Part shown: one piece after another, positions 9,255 through 18,168 of the stretch | How the letters are laid out: every line of letters starts with the position of its first letter | Position numbering within the stretch: the first letter of the stretch is position 1 | Assembly: GCA_041060555.1 (NCBI GenBank) | Contig: JBEUDS010000010.1 | DNA from: CAUJIW01 sp963205175 | GTDB taxonomy: Bacteria; Pseudomonadota; Alphaproteobacteria; Sphingomonadales; Sphingomonadaceae | Reading direction: 5' to 3' (one strand) | DNA: 64,000 bases | Notes under the pieces: generated by a model | What the model was told of the DNA's origin: nothing | The model's database searches: none | Seen by the model: the letters and a program-made list of their open reading frames with translations, nothing else | Made by a program: the position numbers and the translations under genes

Positions 9255-9283
9255 TTGCGCCGGCGCGGCAATCATGAGCTAAG
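9255..9283 (+). promoter_or_regulatory. Possible promoter of the FKBP-type isomerase gene
   Basis: TTGCGC (9255-9260) and GCTAAG (9278-9283) are separated by 17 bp and lie about 30 bp before the GGAGG-preceded ATG at 9312. The -10 match is only moderate. Confidence 0.35.
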
Positions 9284-9311
9284 GTCGCCGCCATCATTCG
9301 TGGAGGCTCCC

Positions 9312-9779
9312 ATGCAGGTTGGCAAGGACTGGATCGTGACGCTGGACTACCGGGTCAGCGACGAGGAAGGCGCGGTGGTGGACGATGGTGCCCAGCCGCT
9401 GGTCTATCTCCATGGCGCCGAGGACGGGCTGTTCCCCAGGCTGCAGGCCGCCCTTGAGGGCAAGGCCGTCGGTGACGCCGTGCAGGTGGTGCTGGCGCCG
9501 GAGGATGCCTTCGGCCCCTATGACCAGGGTCTGGTGAAAGTGGAACGGCGCGGCGTGTTCGACGCCGATCTGGAACTCGGCGCCATGTTCGAGGCGACAT
9601 CGGAAAGCGCGCCGGGGGTGTCGGTGGTCTATGCCGTGGTCGACATCGACGACGAGCGGGTGGTGCTGGATGCAAACCATCCGCTGGCCGGCCTGACGCT
9701 GACCTTCGACGCCACGGTGCGGGGCCTGCGCCCGGCCACCGCCGAGGAAATCGCTGGCGGTGACGCCCAGGCGGACTGA
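9312..9779 (+). CDS. SlyD-like FKBP-type peptidyl-prolyl cis-trans isomerase
   Basis: 155-residue cytoplasmic peptidyl-prolyl isomerase/chaperone. The FKBP core is visible as the initial beta strand VTLDYRVSDEEG, then the PLVYLHGAEDGLFPRLQAAL element (the SlyD-type substrate pocket), the VLAPEDAFGPYDQGLV segment that precedes the insert-in-flap domain, and the closing HPLAGLTLTFDATV strand. The histidine-rich metal-binding tail of E. coli SlyD is absent, which is common in alphaproteobacteria. ATG 9312 is chosen because GGAGG lies six bases upstream and the protein then starts at the conserved strand. It is transcribed toward the comM-like gene, with an inverted repeat between them. Confidence 0.9.
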   Translation: MQVGKDWIVTLDYRVSDEEGAVVDDGAQPLVYLHGAEDGLFPRLQAALEGKAVGDAVQVVLAPEDAFGPYDQGLVKVERRGVFDADLELGAMFEATSESAPGVSVVYAVVDIDDERVVLDANHPLAGLTLTFDATVRGLRPATAEEIAGGDAQAD

Positions 9780-9822
9780 CCGCCCGCGACCACCGAACAC
9801 CGGTAACGGCCGCCGGCCCTGG

Positions 9823-9840
9823 CGCCGTCAGTTGACGGCG
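9823..9840. terminator. Inverted repeat at the convergent slyD-like/comM-like ends
   Basis: CGCCGTCA-GT-TGACGGCG is a perfect 8-bp inverted repeat with a two-base centre. It overlaps the stop codon of the comM-like gene (9828-9830) and lies 44 bp after the isomerase stop. Its position between convergent genes suggests a bidirectional terminator, but there is no T-run on either side. Confidence 0.35.
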
Positions 9841-11336
9841 TCGCGCGGGCGGTAGCTCAGCGCCTCGGCGACATGCACCCGCCCCACCGTCTCGGCGCCG
9901 GCGAGGTCGGCCAGCGTGCGCGCCACCCGCAGCACCCGATGATAGCCGCGCGCCGACAGCCGCATCCGGCCGGCCGCCTCGGTGAGTAGCGCCCGCCCGG
10001 CGGCGTCCGGCGTCGCCACCGCCTCCAGCACCGCGCCATCGGCCTCGGCGTTGGTGCGCGCGTCGGTGCCGACGTAGCGCTCCCGCTGCAGCGCCCGCAC
10101 GGCGCCGACGCGGGCGGCCACCTCGGCCGAGCCTTCCGCCGGTGGCGGCAGACTGAGGTCGGCGGCGCTGACCGCCGGCACCTCCACATGCAGGTCGATG
10201 CGGTCGAGCAGCGGGCCGGAGACCCGCGCCTGATAGTCGGCGGCACAGCGCGGCGCGCGTGAACAGGCCCGGCCGGGGTCGCCCAGGTGGCCGCAGCGGC
10301 ACGGGTTCATGGCGGCGACCAGCTGGACCCGGGCCGGATAGCTGACATGGGCGTTGGCGCGGGCGACGACGATGCGCCCGGTCTCCAGCGGCTGGCGCAG
10401 CGAATCCAGCACAGGGCGCTGGAATTCCGGCAGCTCGTCGAGGAACAGCACGCCCAGATGCGCCAGGCTGACCTCGCCGGGGCGCGCCTTGAGCCCGCCG
10501 CCGGTCAGCGCCGCCATCGACGCCGAATGGTGCGGCGCCCGGAACGGCCGCGCGCGGATGATCCGGCCATCGGTGAGTTCGCCGGCGACCGAGGCCACCA
10601 TCGACACCTCCAGCGCTTCCTCCGGCGCCAGTTCGGGCAGGATACCGGGCAGGCAGGCCGCCAGCAGCGACTTGCCGGAGCCCGGCGGGCCGCTCATCAG
10701 CAGGTTGTGGCCACCGGCGGCCGCCACCTCCAGCGCCCGCTTGGCGGTCTCCTGCCCCTTGACCTCGCGCAGGTCGGGCCCGGTGCGCACCGGCGCTGCT
10801 TCCGCCGGTACCGGAGCGGTCAGTTGCTGCTGACCCTTGAAGTGGTTGATCAGCGTCAGCAGGTCGGGTGCCGCCAGCACCTCGATGCGCCCGGCCCACG
10901 CCGCCTCGCTGCCCTGGGCGGCTGGGCAGACCAGCCCGAGGTCGTGCGCCGAGGCGGCCAGCGCCGCCAGCAGCACGCCGGGCACCGGCGCCACCCGGCC
11001 ATCGAGCCCCAGCTCGCCCACCACCAGATAGCCGGCCAGCTGCTCGGCATCGACGATGCCCATGGCGGCGAGCAGCCCGAGCGCGATGGCGAGGTCGTAG
11101 TGCGAGCCTTCCTTGGGCAGGTCGGCCGGCGACAGGTTGACGATGATCCGCTTGGGCGGCAACGCCAGCCCGATCGCCGACAGCGCGGCGCGTACCCGCT
11201 CGCGGCTTTCGTTGACCGCCTTGTCCGGCAGGCCGACGACGGCGAAGGAGACGATGCCGGGCGCGATCTGCACCTGCACGTCCACCGGCCGGGCGTCCAG
11301 CCCGAGGAACGCCACCGTCGTGACATGTGCCACCAT
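9828..11336 (-). CDS. YifB/ComM-family Mg-chelatase-like AAA+ ATPase
   Basis: 502-residue AAA+ protein. Order of parts: an N-terminal Lon-protease-like fold (FLGLDARPVDVQVQIAPG, then NLSPADLPKEGSHYDLAIAL), the Mg-chelatase ATPase core with Walker A GPPGSGKS (K222) and Walker B VLFLDELPEF, a cysteine-containing AMNPCRCGHLGD segment typical of the family, and the C-terminal LSARGYHRVLRVARTLADL domain. ComM is a hexameric helicase that promotes branch migration during natural transformation in Vibrio; the same role here is inference. No dprA or competence gene adjoins it. Confidence 0.93.
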   Translation of the reverse strand: MVAHVTTVAFLGLDARPVDVQVQIAPGIVSFAVVGLPDKAVNESRERVRAALSAIGLALPPKRIIVNLSPADLPKEGSHYDLAIALGLLAAMGIVDAEQLAGYLVVGELGLDGRVAPVPGVLLAALAASAHDLGLVCPAAQGSEAAWAGRIEVLAAPDLLTLINHFKGQQQLTAPVPAEAAPVRTGPDLREVKGQETAKRALEVAAAGGHNLLMSGPPGSGKSLLAACLPGILPELAPEEALEVSMVASVAGELTDGRIIRARPFRAPHHSASMAALTGGGLKARPGEVSLAHLGVLFLDELPEFQRPVLDSLRQPLETGRIVVARANAHVSYPARVQLVAAMNPCRCGHLGDPGRACSRAPRCAADYQARVSGPLLDRIDLHVEVPAVSAADLSLPPPAEGSAEVAARVGAVRALQRERYVGTDARTNAEADGAVLEAVATPDAAGRALLTEAAGRMRLSARGYHRVLRVARTLADLAGAETVGRVHVAEALSYRPRDAVN

Positions 11337-11457
11337 GCGCGCCTTGTCCCCCCAGCCGCCGCGTCGAGCGTTCGCGCCAGCATCGTTGAATGGGCGAACC
11401 GATACAATCTAGGGAAGAATGACGCGATACAGAAGGGGGGAATGGCGTGCGGGTGGC

Positions 11458-12150
11458 TTATTCCTTCTCGAACACCAGCCGGTAGGCCAGGCCCGCGACC
11501 AGCGCGCCGGCCAGCGGTGCCACCCAGAACAGCCAGAGCTGATCCAGCGCCCAGTCGCCGACCAGCACGGCAGGTCCGGTGCTGCGGGCCGGATTGACCG
11601 AGGTGTTGGTGACCGGGATCGAGATCAGGTGGATCAGCGTCAGCGCCAGCCCAATGGGGATCGGCGCGAAACCCGCCGGCGCCCGCCGGTCGGTGGCGCC
11701 CAGAATGACGATGAGGAACATGAAGGTCATCACCAGCTCGCTCACCAGGCCGGCTTGCAGCGAATAGCCGCCGGGCGAATGGTCGCCGTAACCGTTGGCG
11801 GCCAGCCCGTCGGCCAGCGAGAAGCCGGCCTTGCCGGAGGCGATGAGATAGAGGATGGCGGCGCCGGCGATGCCGCCGGCCACCTGGGCGACGATATAGG
11901 GGATGACCGAGGTCGCCGGGAACCGCCCGCCACTCCACAGGCCGACGGTGACCGCCGGGTTGAGGTGACACCCCGAGATCGGTCCGATGGCATAGGCCAT
12001 GGTCAGAACCGTCAGGCCGAACGCCAGCGAGACGCCCAGCAGACCGATGCCGACGCCGGGAAACGCTGCCGCCAGCACGGCGCTGCCGCAGCCGCCCAGC
12101 ACCAGCCAGAAAGTACCGATGAACTCAGCCGCCAGTGGTTTAGCCAGCAT
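11458..12150 (-). CDS. aqpZ: Aquaporin Z-type water channel
   Basis: Six-helix inner-membrane major intrinsic protein of 230 residues. Both pore signatures are present: NPA at residues 64-66 (HLNPAVTVGL) and NPA at 186-188 (NPARSTGPA). The Arg directly after the second NPA and the small residues around the selectivity filter match water-selective AqpZ rather than glycerol facilitators, which usually carry an Asp there. The ATG is preceded at six bases by AAGGAG. The gene appears monocistronic, 121 bp downstream of the comM-like start on the same strand. Confidence 0.94.
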   Translation of the reverse strand: MLAKPLAAEFIGTFWLVLGGCGSAVLAAAFPGVGIGLLGVSLAFGLTVLTMAYAIGPISGCHLNPAVTVGLWSGGRFPATSVIPYIVAQVAGGIAGAAILYLIASGKAGFSLADGLAANGYGDHSPGGYSLQAGLVSELVMTFMFLIVILGATDRRAPAGFAPIPIGLALTLIHLISIPVTNTSVNPARSTGPAVLVGDWALDQLWLFWVAPLAGALVAGLAYRLVFEKE

Positions 12151-12255
12151 GTCGTGCTCCTTTCGCGCCGCATGAGACGACCGAGCATGGCATCATCTGA
12201 CCGGAGCGCAACCCTGAAGCGGCCGGGCGTTTCCGCTTCCCATTCATGTTGCAGT

Positions 12256-12264
12256 TGCTAACAT
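12256..12264 (+). promoter_or_regulatory. Extended -10-like element before the DUF2126 gene
   Basis: TGCTAACAT carries the TGn extension plus TAACAT, 29 bp before the ATG at 12294. No convincing -35 box is seen at normal spacing. Confidence 0.3.
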
Positions 12265-12293
12265 CGGGGTCTGTCCGGCAGCCGGGGGGCTCA

Positions 12294-15200
12294 ATGTCCA
12301 TTCTTACCGCGCTTCACCACGTCACCCGCTATCTCTACGACCGACCGGTGGCGCTGGGGCCTCAGCTGATCCGGCTGCGGCCGGCGCCGCACTGCCGCAC
12401 CCGGGTGCCGAGTTACGCGCTGAAGGTGGTGCCGGAAAACCATTTCGTGAACTGGCAGCAGGACCCGCACGGCAACTGGCTGGCCCGCTTCGTGTTTCCG
12501 GAAAAGACCACCGAGTTCAGCATCGAGGTCGACCTGCTGGCCGACATGGCGGTGGTCAACCCGTTCGACTTTTTCATCGAGGAGTATGCCGAGGCCTTCC
12601 CCTTCGACTATGCGCCGGAGCTGAAGGCCGATCTTGCCCCCTATCTCGAACCGGCGACACCGCTGACGCCGAAACTGGAAGCCTATCTCGCCAGCCTGGA
12701 GCGCGCGGCGCCCAGCACCGTCAACTTCCTGGTCGCGCTGAACCAGCGGCTGCAGCAGGACATCCGCTACGTCATCCGCATGGAGCATGGCGTGCAGGCG
12801 CCGGAGGAGACGCTGAGCCTGGCTTCCGGCTCGTGCCGCGATTCCGCCTGGCTGCTGGTGGAGCTGCTGCGCCGGCTGGGGCTCGCCGCCCGCTTCGTCT
12901 CCGGCTACCTGATCCAGCTGAAGCCCGATCTCAAGGCGCTCGACGGCCCGGCCGGCACCGACCACGACTTCACCGACCTGCACGCCTGGACCGAGGTCTA
13001 TCTGCCCGGCGCCGGCTGGATCGGGCTCGATCCCACCTCCGGCCTGATGTGCGGCGAGGGCCATCTGCCGCTGGCGGCGACGCCGCACTACCGTTCCGCC
13101 GCGCCGATCAGCGGCATGGTCGACAGTGCCCAGGTGGATTTCCATTTCGAGATGCGGGTCGCCCGCATCGCCGAGAAGCCGCGCGTCACCGCGCCGTTCT
13201 CCGACGAGGCGTGGGCGGCGCTCGACGCGCTGGGCCGTCAGGTCGACGCCGATCTGGTCCGTCATGACGTCAGACTGACCATGGGCGGCGAGCCGACGTT
13301 CGTCTCCATCGACGACTATCAGGCGCCGGAGTGGAATACCGCTGCCGTCGGCCCGACCAAGCGGGCGCTGGCGGACGATCTGATCCGCCGCCTGCGCGCC
13401 CGTTTCGCGCCGGGCGGCTTCCTGCATTACGGCCAGGGCAAGTGGTACCCGGGCGAATCCCTGCCACGCTGGACCTTCTCGCTGTACTGGCGGCGCGACG
13501 GCAAGCCGGTCTGGCGCAACCCCGAACTGGTGGCCCGCGAGGTGCCGGCGGCGCCCGCCGACGCGGCGGCGGCCGAGGCCTTCACCGCCGAGCTCGCCGA
13601 CCGGCTGGGCGTCGGCGCCGGCCATGTGCTGCCGGCCTATGAAGACCCGGCCCACTGGATCCTCAAGGAAGGCGGGCTGCCGGAGAATGTCTCGCCCGAC
13701 GATTCCCGCCTCGCCGACCCGGAGGAGCGGGCGCGGATGGCGCGGGTGTTCGGGCGCGGGCTGAGCACCCCGGCCGGTTTCGTGCTGCCGATCCAGCGGT
13801 GGAACGCGCAGGGCCGGGGGCGCTGGGTGAGCGAGAAATGGTCGTTCCGCCGTGGTCCGCTGCTGCTGGTGCCCAGCGACTCGCCGGTGGGCTACCGCTT
13901 GCCGTTGGGCGCGCTGCCGTGGCTGTCGCCCACCGCCTATCCCTATGTGGTCCCCGCCGACCCCAGCGAGACGCGGCCCGACCTGCCGGACCCCGATGCG
14001 CTCGCCCAGGCCTACCGCCGCACCCGCGCGGCCGGCGCCACCGGCCCGGCGGGCGCCGAGGCCGCCACCATCGTCGAGCAGCAGCTCGGCGGCGGGGCGG
14101 TGCGCACCGCCCTGGCGGTGGAGCCGCGCGACGGCAAGCTGTGCGTGTTCATGCCGCCGGTCGAGCGGCTGGAGGATTATCTCGACCTGCTGGCCGCGGT
14201 CGAGGAGACGGCCGCCGCGCTGGGCCTGCCGGTGCATATCGAGGGCTACCAGCCGCCGCACGACCCGCGCCTCAACGTCATCCGGGTGGCGCCGGACCCC
14301 GGCGTCATCGAGGTCAACATCCACCCGGCCCACAGCTGGGACGAGTGCGTCGCCATCACCACCTGGCTCTACGAGGAGGCCCGCCTGACCCGGCTGGGCA
14401 CCGACAAGTTCATGATCGACGGCCGCCATTGCGGCACCGGCGGTGGCAATCATGTGGTGGTGGGCGGCGCCAGCCCGAACGACAGCCCGTTCCTGCGCCG
14501 GCCCGACCTGCTGAAGAGCCTGGTGCTCTACTGGCAGCGCCATCCCGCCCTGTCCTACCTGTTTTCCGGCCTGTTCATCGGCCCCACCAGCCAGGCGCCG
14601 CGCATCGACGAGGCCCGCCACGACAGCCTCTACGAGCTGGAGATCGCGCTGGCCCGCGTGCCGGCACCGGGCGAGGGCGCGCCGCCGCGCCCGTGGCTGG
14701 TCGACCGGCTGCTGCGCAACCTGCTGGTGGATGTCTCCGGCAACACCCACCGGGCGGAAATCTGCATCGACAAGCTGTTCTCGCCCGACGGGCCGACCGG
14801 CCGGCTGGGGCTGGTGGAGTTCCGCGGCTTCGAGATGCCGCCCGACGCCCGGATGAGTCTGGCCCAGCAGCTGCTGGTGCGCGCACTGATCGCCTGGTTC
14901 TGGCGGGAGCCGCGCAAGGGCGGCTTCACCCGTTGGGGCACCGCGCTCGCCGACCGCTTCATGCTGCCGCATTTCGTCTGGGAAGACCTGCTGGGCGTAC
15001 TCGCCGACCTCGCCGGGGCCGGCTACCCGCTCGATCCCGAATGGTTCCGCGCCCAGTGGGAGTTCCGCTTCCCCTTCTATGGCCGGGTCGAGCACGGCGG
15101 CGTGGCGCTGGAGCTGCGCCAGGCGCTGGAGCCGTGGCATGTGCTGGGGGAGGAAGGCGCCATCGGCGGCACCGTGCGCTATGTCGACTCCTCGGTCGAG

Positions 15201-15614
15201 CGGTTGCAGGTCAAGGTCGCCGGCTTCAACCCGGATCGTCACCTCCTCACCTGCAACGGCCGGCGGGTGCCGCTCACCGCCACCGGGCGGACGGGCGACT
15301 ATGTGGCGGGCGTGCGCTTCAAGGCCTGGCAGCCGGCCAGCGGCCTGCATCCGACCATCCCGGTGCATGCACCGCTGACGTGCGACATTGTCGATGGCTG
15401 GAGCCGCCGGTCGCTGGGCGGCTGCGTCTACCACGTCGCCCATCCCGGTGGCCGCAACTACGAGACCTTCCCGGTCAACGCCTATGAAGCCGAGGCACGC
15501 CGGCTCGCCCGCTTCCAGGACCACGGCCACACGCCGGGCTTCATCACCCTGCCGCCGGAGGAGCGCGTTAACGAATTTCCGTTAACCTTGGACCTCCGGC
15601 GACCAGTCGAGTAA
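12294..15614 (+). CDS. DUF2126 protein with N-terminal transglutaminase-like domain
   Basis: 1106-residue protein with no signal peptide. Residues 1 to about 290 form a transglutaminase-like domain (N-terminal beta segment YLYDRPVALGPQLIRLRP) with an intact Cys-His-Asp triad: C181 in GSCRDSAWL, H230 in LHAWTEVYLP and D246 in GLDPTSG. The rest is the DUF2126 region, with MGGEPTFVSIDD, the HYGQGKWYPGE block, VHIEGYQPPHDPRLNVI, EVNIHPAHSWDE, RHCGTGGGNH and LVEFRGFEMPP; its carboxylate- and histidine-rich motifs suggest a ligase-like active site. It is first in a three-gene cluster, 10 bp before the ATP-grasp gene. Published genome surveys place such genes with ATP-grasp/alpha-E proteins as predicted peptide-ligation systems. 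No function is proven. Confidence 0.9.
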   Translation: MSILTALHHVTRYLYDRPVALGPQLIRLRPAPHCRTRVPSYALKVVPENHFVNWQQDPHGNWLARFVFPEKTTEFSIEVDLLADMAVVNPFDFFIEEYAEAFPFDYAPELKADLAPYLEPATPLTPKLEAYLASLERAAPSTVNFLVALNQRLQQDIRYVIRMEHGVQAPEETLSLASGSCRDSAWLLVELLRRLGLAARFVSGYLIQLKPDLKALDGPAGTDHDFTDLHAWTEVYLPGAGWIGLDPTSGLMCGEGHLPLAATPHYRSAAPISGMVDSAQVDFHFEMRVARIAEKPRVTAPFSDEAWAALDALGRQVDADLVRHDVRLTMGGEPTFVSIDDYQAPEWNTAAVGPTKRALADDLIRRLRARFAPGGFLHYGQGKWYPGESLPRWTFSLYWRRDGKPVWRNPELVAREVPAAPADAAAAEAFTAELADRLGVGAGHVLPAYEDPAHWILKEGGLPENVSPDDSRLADPEERARMARVFGRGLSTPAGFVLPIQRWNAQGRGRWVSEKWSFRRGPLLLVPSDSPVGYRLPLGALPWLSPTAYPYVVPADPSETRPDLPDPDALAQAYRRTRAAGATGPAGAEAATIVEQQLGGGAVRTALAVEPRDGKLCVFMPPVERLEDYLDLLAAVEETAAALGLPVHIEGYQPPHDPRLNVIRVAPDPGVIEVNIHPAHSWDECVAITTWLYEEARLTRLGTDKFMIDGRHCGTGGGNHVVVGGASPNDSPFLRRPDLLKSLVLYWQRHPALSYLFSGLFIGPTSQAPRIDEARHDSLYELEIALARVPAPGEGAPPRPWLVDRLLRNLLVDVSGNTHRAEICIDKLFSPDGPTGRLGLVEFRGFEMPPDARMSLAQQLLVRALIAWFWREPRKGGFTRWGTALADRFMLPHFVWEDLLGVLADLAGAGYPLDPEWFRAQWEFRFPFYGRVEHGGVALELRQALEPWHVLGEEGAIGGTVRYVDSSVERLQVKVAGFNPDRHLLTCNGRRVPLTATGRTGDYVAGVRFKAWQPASGLHPTIPVHAPLTCDIVDGWSRRSLGGCVYHVAHPGGRNYETFPVNAYEAEARRLARFQDHGHTPGFITLPPEERVNEFPLTLDLRRPVE

Positions 15615-15624
15615 GCAAAGTGTC

Positions 15625-18168
15625 ATGAACGGGCCCATGGCGACGCGGCGGGACACGCGCAAGGTTAAGCAGCCGGGCGGCGAACAGCCGGATCTGGCGC
15701 CGCTGCTGGCGGCCTATCGCCCGCTGCCTGGTGTCGCCGACGAGATGATGGACGCGCAAGGCGCCATCCGCCCGCACTGGCGGCCGCTGCTGGAAGCGCT
15801 GGCGGCCATGGGTGGCGTCCAGGTGGCCGCCCGCTTCGAGCGCGCTGATCGCTACCTCAAGGAGTCCGGCGTCTATTACCGCGTCTATGACGAGGCGGGC
15901 GGTGGCGAGCGGCTGTGGCCGCTGAGCCATGTGCCGCTGGTCATCGAGCCCGGCGAGTGGGCGGCGCTGGAGCGCGGGCTGATCCAGCGCGCCGCGCTGC
16001 TGGAAACCGTGCTCGCCGACATCTACGGCGAGGGCCGGCTGGTGCGCGAGGGCGCGCTGCCGGCGGCGGTGGTGGCGGGCAGCCCTGAATATCTGCGGCC
16101 GCTGGTCGGCGTGCCGCCGCGCGGCGACGCCCACCTGTGGCTCTACGCCGCCGACATCGGTCGCGGGCCGGACGGCCGCTTCTGGGTGCTGTCGGACCGC
16201 ACCCAGGCGCCGTCGGGCGCCGGCTACGTGCTGGAGAACCGGCTGGCGCTGGCGCGTGCGCTGCCGGATGTGGTGCGGGATTTCTCGGTCACCCGGCTGG
16301 CGCCGTTTTTCGATGCCATGCGCGGCGCGCTGACCGCCTTCAATCGCCGCGAGGATACCCGCGTCGGCCTGCTGACGCCGGGACCGCTCAACGAAACCTA
16401 CTTCGAGCACGCCTACCTTGCCCGCTATCTCGGTTTCCTGCTGGTGGAGGCGGAGGATCTGGTGGTGCGCGACGACGAGGTGTTCGTGCGCACCGTCTCC
16501 GGCCTCAAGCGGGTGGACGTGCTGCTGCGCCGGCTGGATGCCGACTATGCCGACCCGCTGGAACTCAACGCCGCCTCGCGCATCGGCGTGCCGGGGCTGG
16601 TGCGGGCGGTGCGTGCCGGGCGCGTCGCCATCGCCAACGCGCTGGGCTCCGGCGTGCTGGAATCGCGGGCGATGCTGAGCTTCCTGCCGGCGTTGGCGCG
16701 CCGGGTGCTGGGCGATGAGCTGCTGCTGCCCAACGTCGCCACCTGGTGGTGTGGTCAGCCGCGCGAGCGGGCGCTGGTCGAGGAGCGCCTCGACGACATG
16801 GTGATCGCGTCGGCCTTCGGCACCCCGGTGCCGGGGCTGATCGACCGCGCCGCCATTCTCGGCCGCGATCTCGACGCCACCGCCCGGCGGCGGCTGGCCG
16901 CGGTGCTGGACCGTCGCGGCGTCGATCTGGTCGGTCAGGAATCGGCGGAACTCACCACCACGCCGGCGTGGATCAACGGCCGGCTGGAGCCGCGGCCGTT
17001 CATCCTGCGCTGCTTTGTCGCCCGCACGGCCGACGGCTGGAAGGTGATGCCCGGCGCCTTCTGCCGGGTCTCCGACCAGGCGGACGCCCACGCGGTCAGC
17101 ATGCAGCACGGCGGCCGCTCGGCCGACGTCTGGGTGACCGCGCAGGCCCCGGCCCAGCCCGCGACGCTGCTGCCATCGCCCGACCAGGTGCCGATCCGCC
17201 GCAATGTCGGCATGCTGACCAGTCGGGCGGCGGACAATTTCTTCTGGCTTGGCCGCTATCTCGAACGCGCCGAGGCAACACTGCGGCTGGTGCGGGCACT
17301 GGCGGGCCGACTGACCGAAGAAGGCCGCCGCGACGGCGTGGTGATCGACCGGCTGGCCGACCTGCTGCGGGTGTGGGGCGCGGCCCCGCCGCCGGTCGCC
17401 GCCACCCCCGGCGAGGCGCCGGCGGGGCCGGCCGACTCGGCCATCGGCGCACTGACATCGGACGCCTGCGACAGCAGCGTGCCGGCCATCGTCGCCCAGG
17501 CGCTGCGCACCGCCTCGGTGATCCGCGACCGTCTGTTCCCCGACGCCTGGCGGGCGCTTGACGATCTGAAGGATCTGATGACCCGCTGGGCGGTGGTCAC
17601 CAACGAGGTCGATGCCTATGAGGTGGCGACCCGGGCGCTGCGTATCCTGGCGGCGCTGTCCGGCTTCGCGCAGGAAAACATGAACCGCCTCAATACCTGG
17701 CGGTTCCTGGAGATCGGCCGCCGGCTGGAACGCGCGCTGGCGATCTGCCGCTTCACCCGCCGCTTCGCGCTCGACGACACCCGCGCCGATACGCTGGAGG
17801 CGCTGCTGGAGCTGATGGACTGTCAGACCACCTACCGCAGCCGCTATGTGCTGGGCGTCACGCTGGCGCCGGTGCTCGATCTGGCGCTGATCGACGAGAC
17901 CAACCCGCGCTCGGTCGCCTTCCAGCTCGCCCGCATCGCCGAGCACCTCGCCGCCCTGCCGGGCGCCGCGCCCGGCGAGCCGATGGACCCCACCGCGCGC
18001 ATCGCCCAACGGCTGCTCACCGACCTGCGCACCCTGGAGCCCTGCGATTTCGCCCTGCCGCAGGTGCTGGCCATCGAGCAGCAGCTGATGCGTCTGTCGG
18101 ACGCGCTGTCGCGGCTCTATTTCACCCCGCGCCACATGGTCGCCGACCTCAGCGAGCAGCTGGCATGA
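15625..18168 (+). CDS. Circularly permuted ATP-grasp plus alpha-E domain protein
   Basis: 847-residue two-domain protein. Residues up to about 500 are the circularly permuted ATP-grasp ligase (LLETVLADIYGEG, LWLYAADIGRGPDGRFWVLSDRTQAPSGAGY, then LLTPGPLNETYFEHAYLARYLGF and a late VLRCF-like strand). From M530 the alpha-helical alpha-E domain starts with its usual signature SRAADNFFWLGRYLERAE. Related proteins are often split into two genes; here they are one chain. The ligase is predicted to form an amide bond using ATP, on an unknown substrate. Its stop overlaps the ATG of the next transglutaminase gene by four bases, so the two are probably co-translated. ATG 15637 is an alternative start. 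Confidence 0.9.
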   Translation: MNGPMATRRDTRKVKQPGGEQPDLAPLLAAYRPLPGVADEMMDAQGAIRPHWRPLLEALAAMGGVQVAARFERADRYLKESGVYYRVYDEAGGGERLWPLSHVPLVIEPGEWAALERGLIQRAALLETVLADIYGEGRLVREGALPAAVVAGSPEYLRPLVGVPPRGDAHLWLYAADIGRGPDGRFWVLSDRTQAPSGAGYVLENRLALARALPDVVRDFSVTRLAPFFDAMRGALTAFNRREDTRVGLLTPGPLNETYFEHAYLARYLGFLLVEAEDLVVRDDEVFVRTVSGLKRVDVLLRRLDADYADPLELNAASRIGVPGLVRAVRAGRVAIANALGSGVLESRAMLSFLPALARRVLGDELLLPNVATWWCGQPRERALVEERLDDMVIASAFGTPVPGLIDRAAILGRDLDATARRRLAAVLDRRGVDLVGQESAELTTTPAWINGRLEPRPFILRCFVARTADGWKVMPGAFCRVSDQADAHAVSMQHGGRSADVWVTAQAPAQPATLLPSPDQVPIRRNVGMLTSRAADNFFWLGRYLERAEATLRLVRALAGRLTEEGRRDGVVIDRLADLLRVWGAAPPPVAATPGEAPAGPADSAIGALTSDACDSSVPAIVAQALRTASVIRDRLFPDAWRALDDLKDLMTRWAVVTNEVDAYEVATRALRILAALSGFAQENMNRLNTWRFLEIGRRLERALAICRFTRRFALDDTRADTLEALLELMDCQTTYRSRYVLGVTLAPVLDLALIDETNPRSVAFQLARIAEHLAALPGAAPGEPMDPTARIAQRLLTDLRTLEPCDFALPQVLAIEQQLMRLSDALSRLYFTPRHMVADLSEQLA

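Noticed and set aside
12291..15530. 1079-codon minus-strand ORF opposite the DUF2126 gene
   Set aside because: Antisense shadow; no family motifs, and the plus-strand gene is well supported.
15563..15595. TTAA-containing inverted motif resembling a CtrA site
   Set aside because: The two TTAA half-sites are separated by 10 rather than 7 bases.
15568..18135. 855-codon minus-strand ORF opposite the ATP-grasp/alpha-E gene
   Set aside because: Antisense shadow with biased composition.
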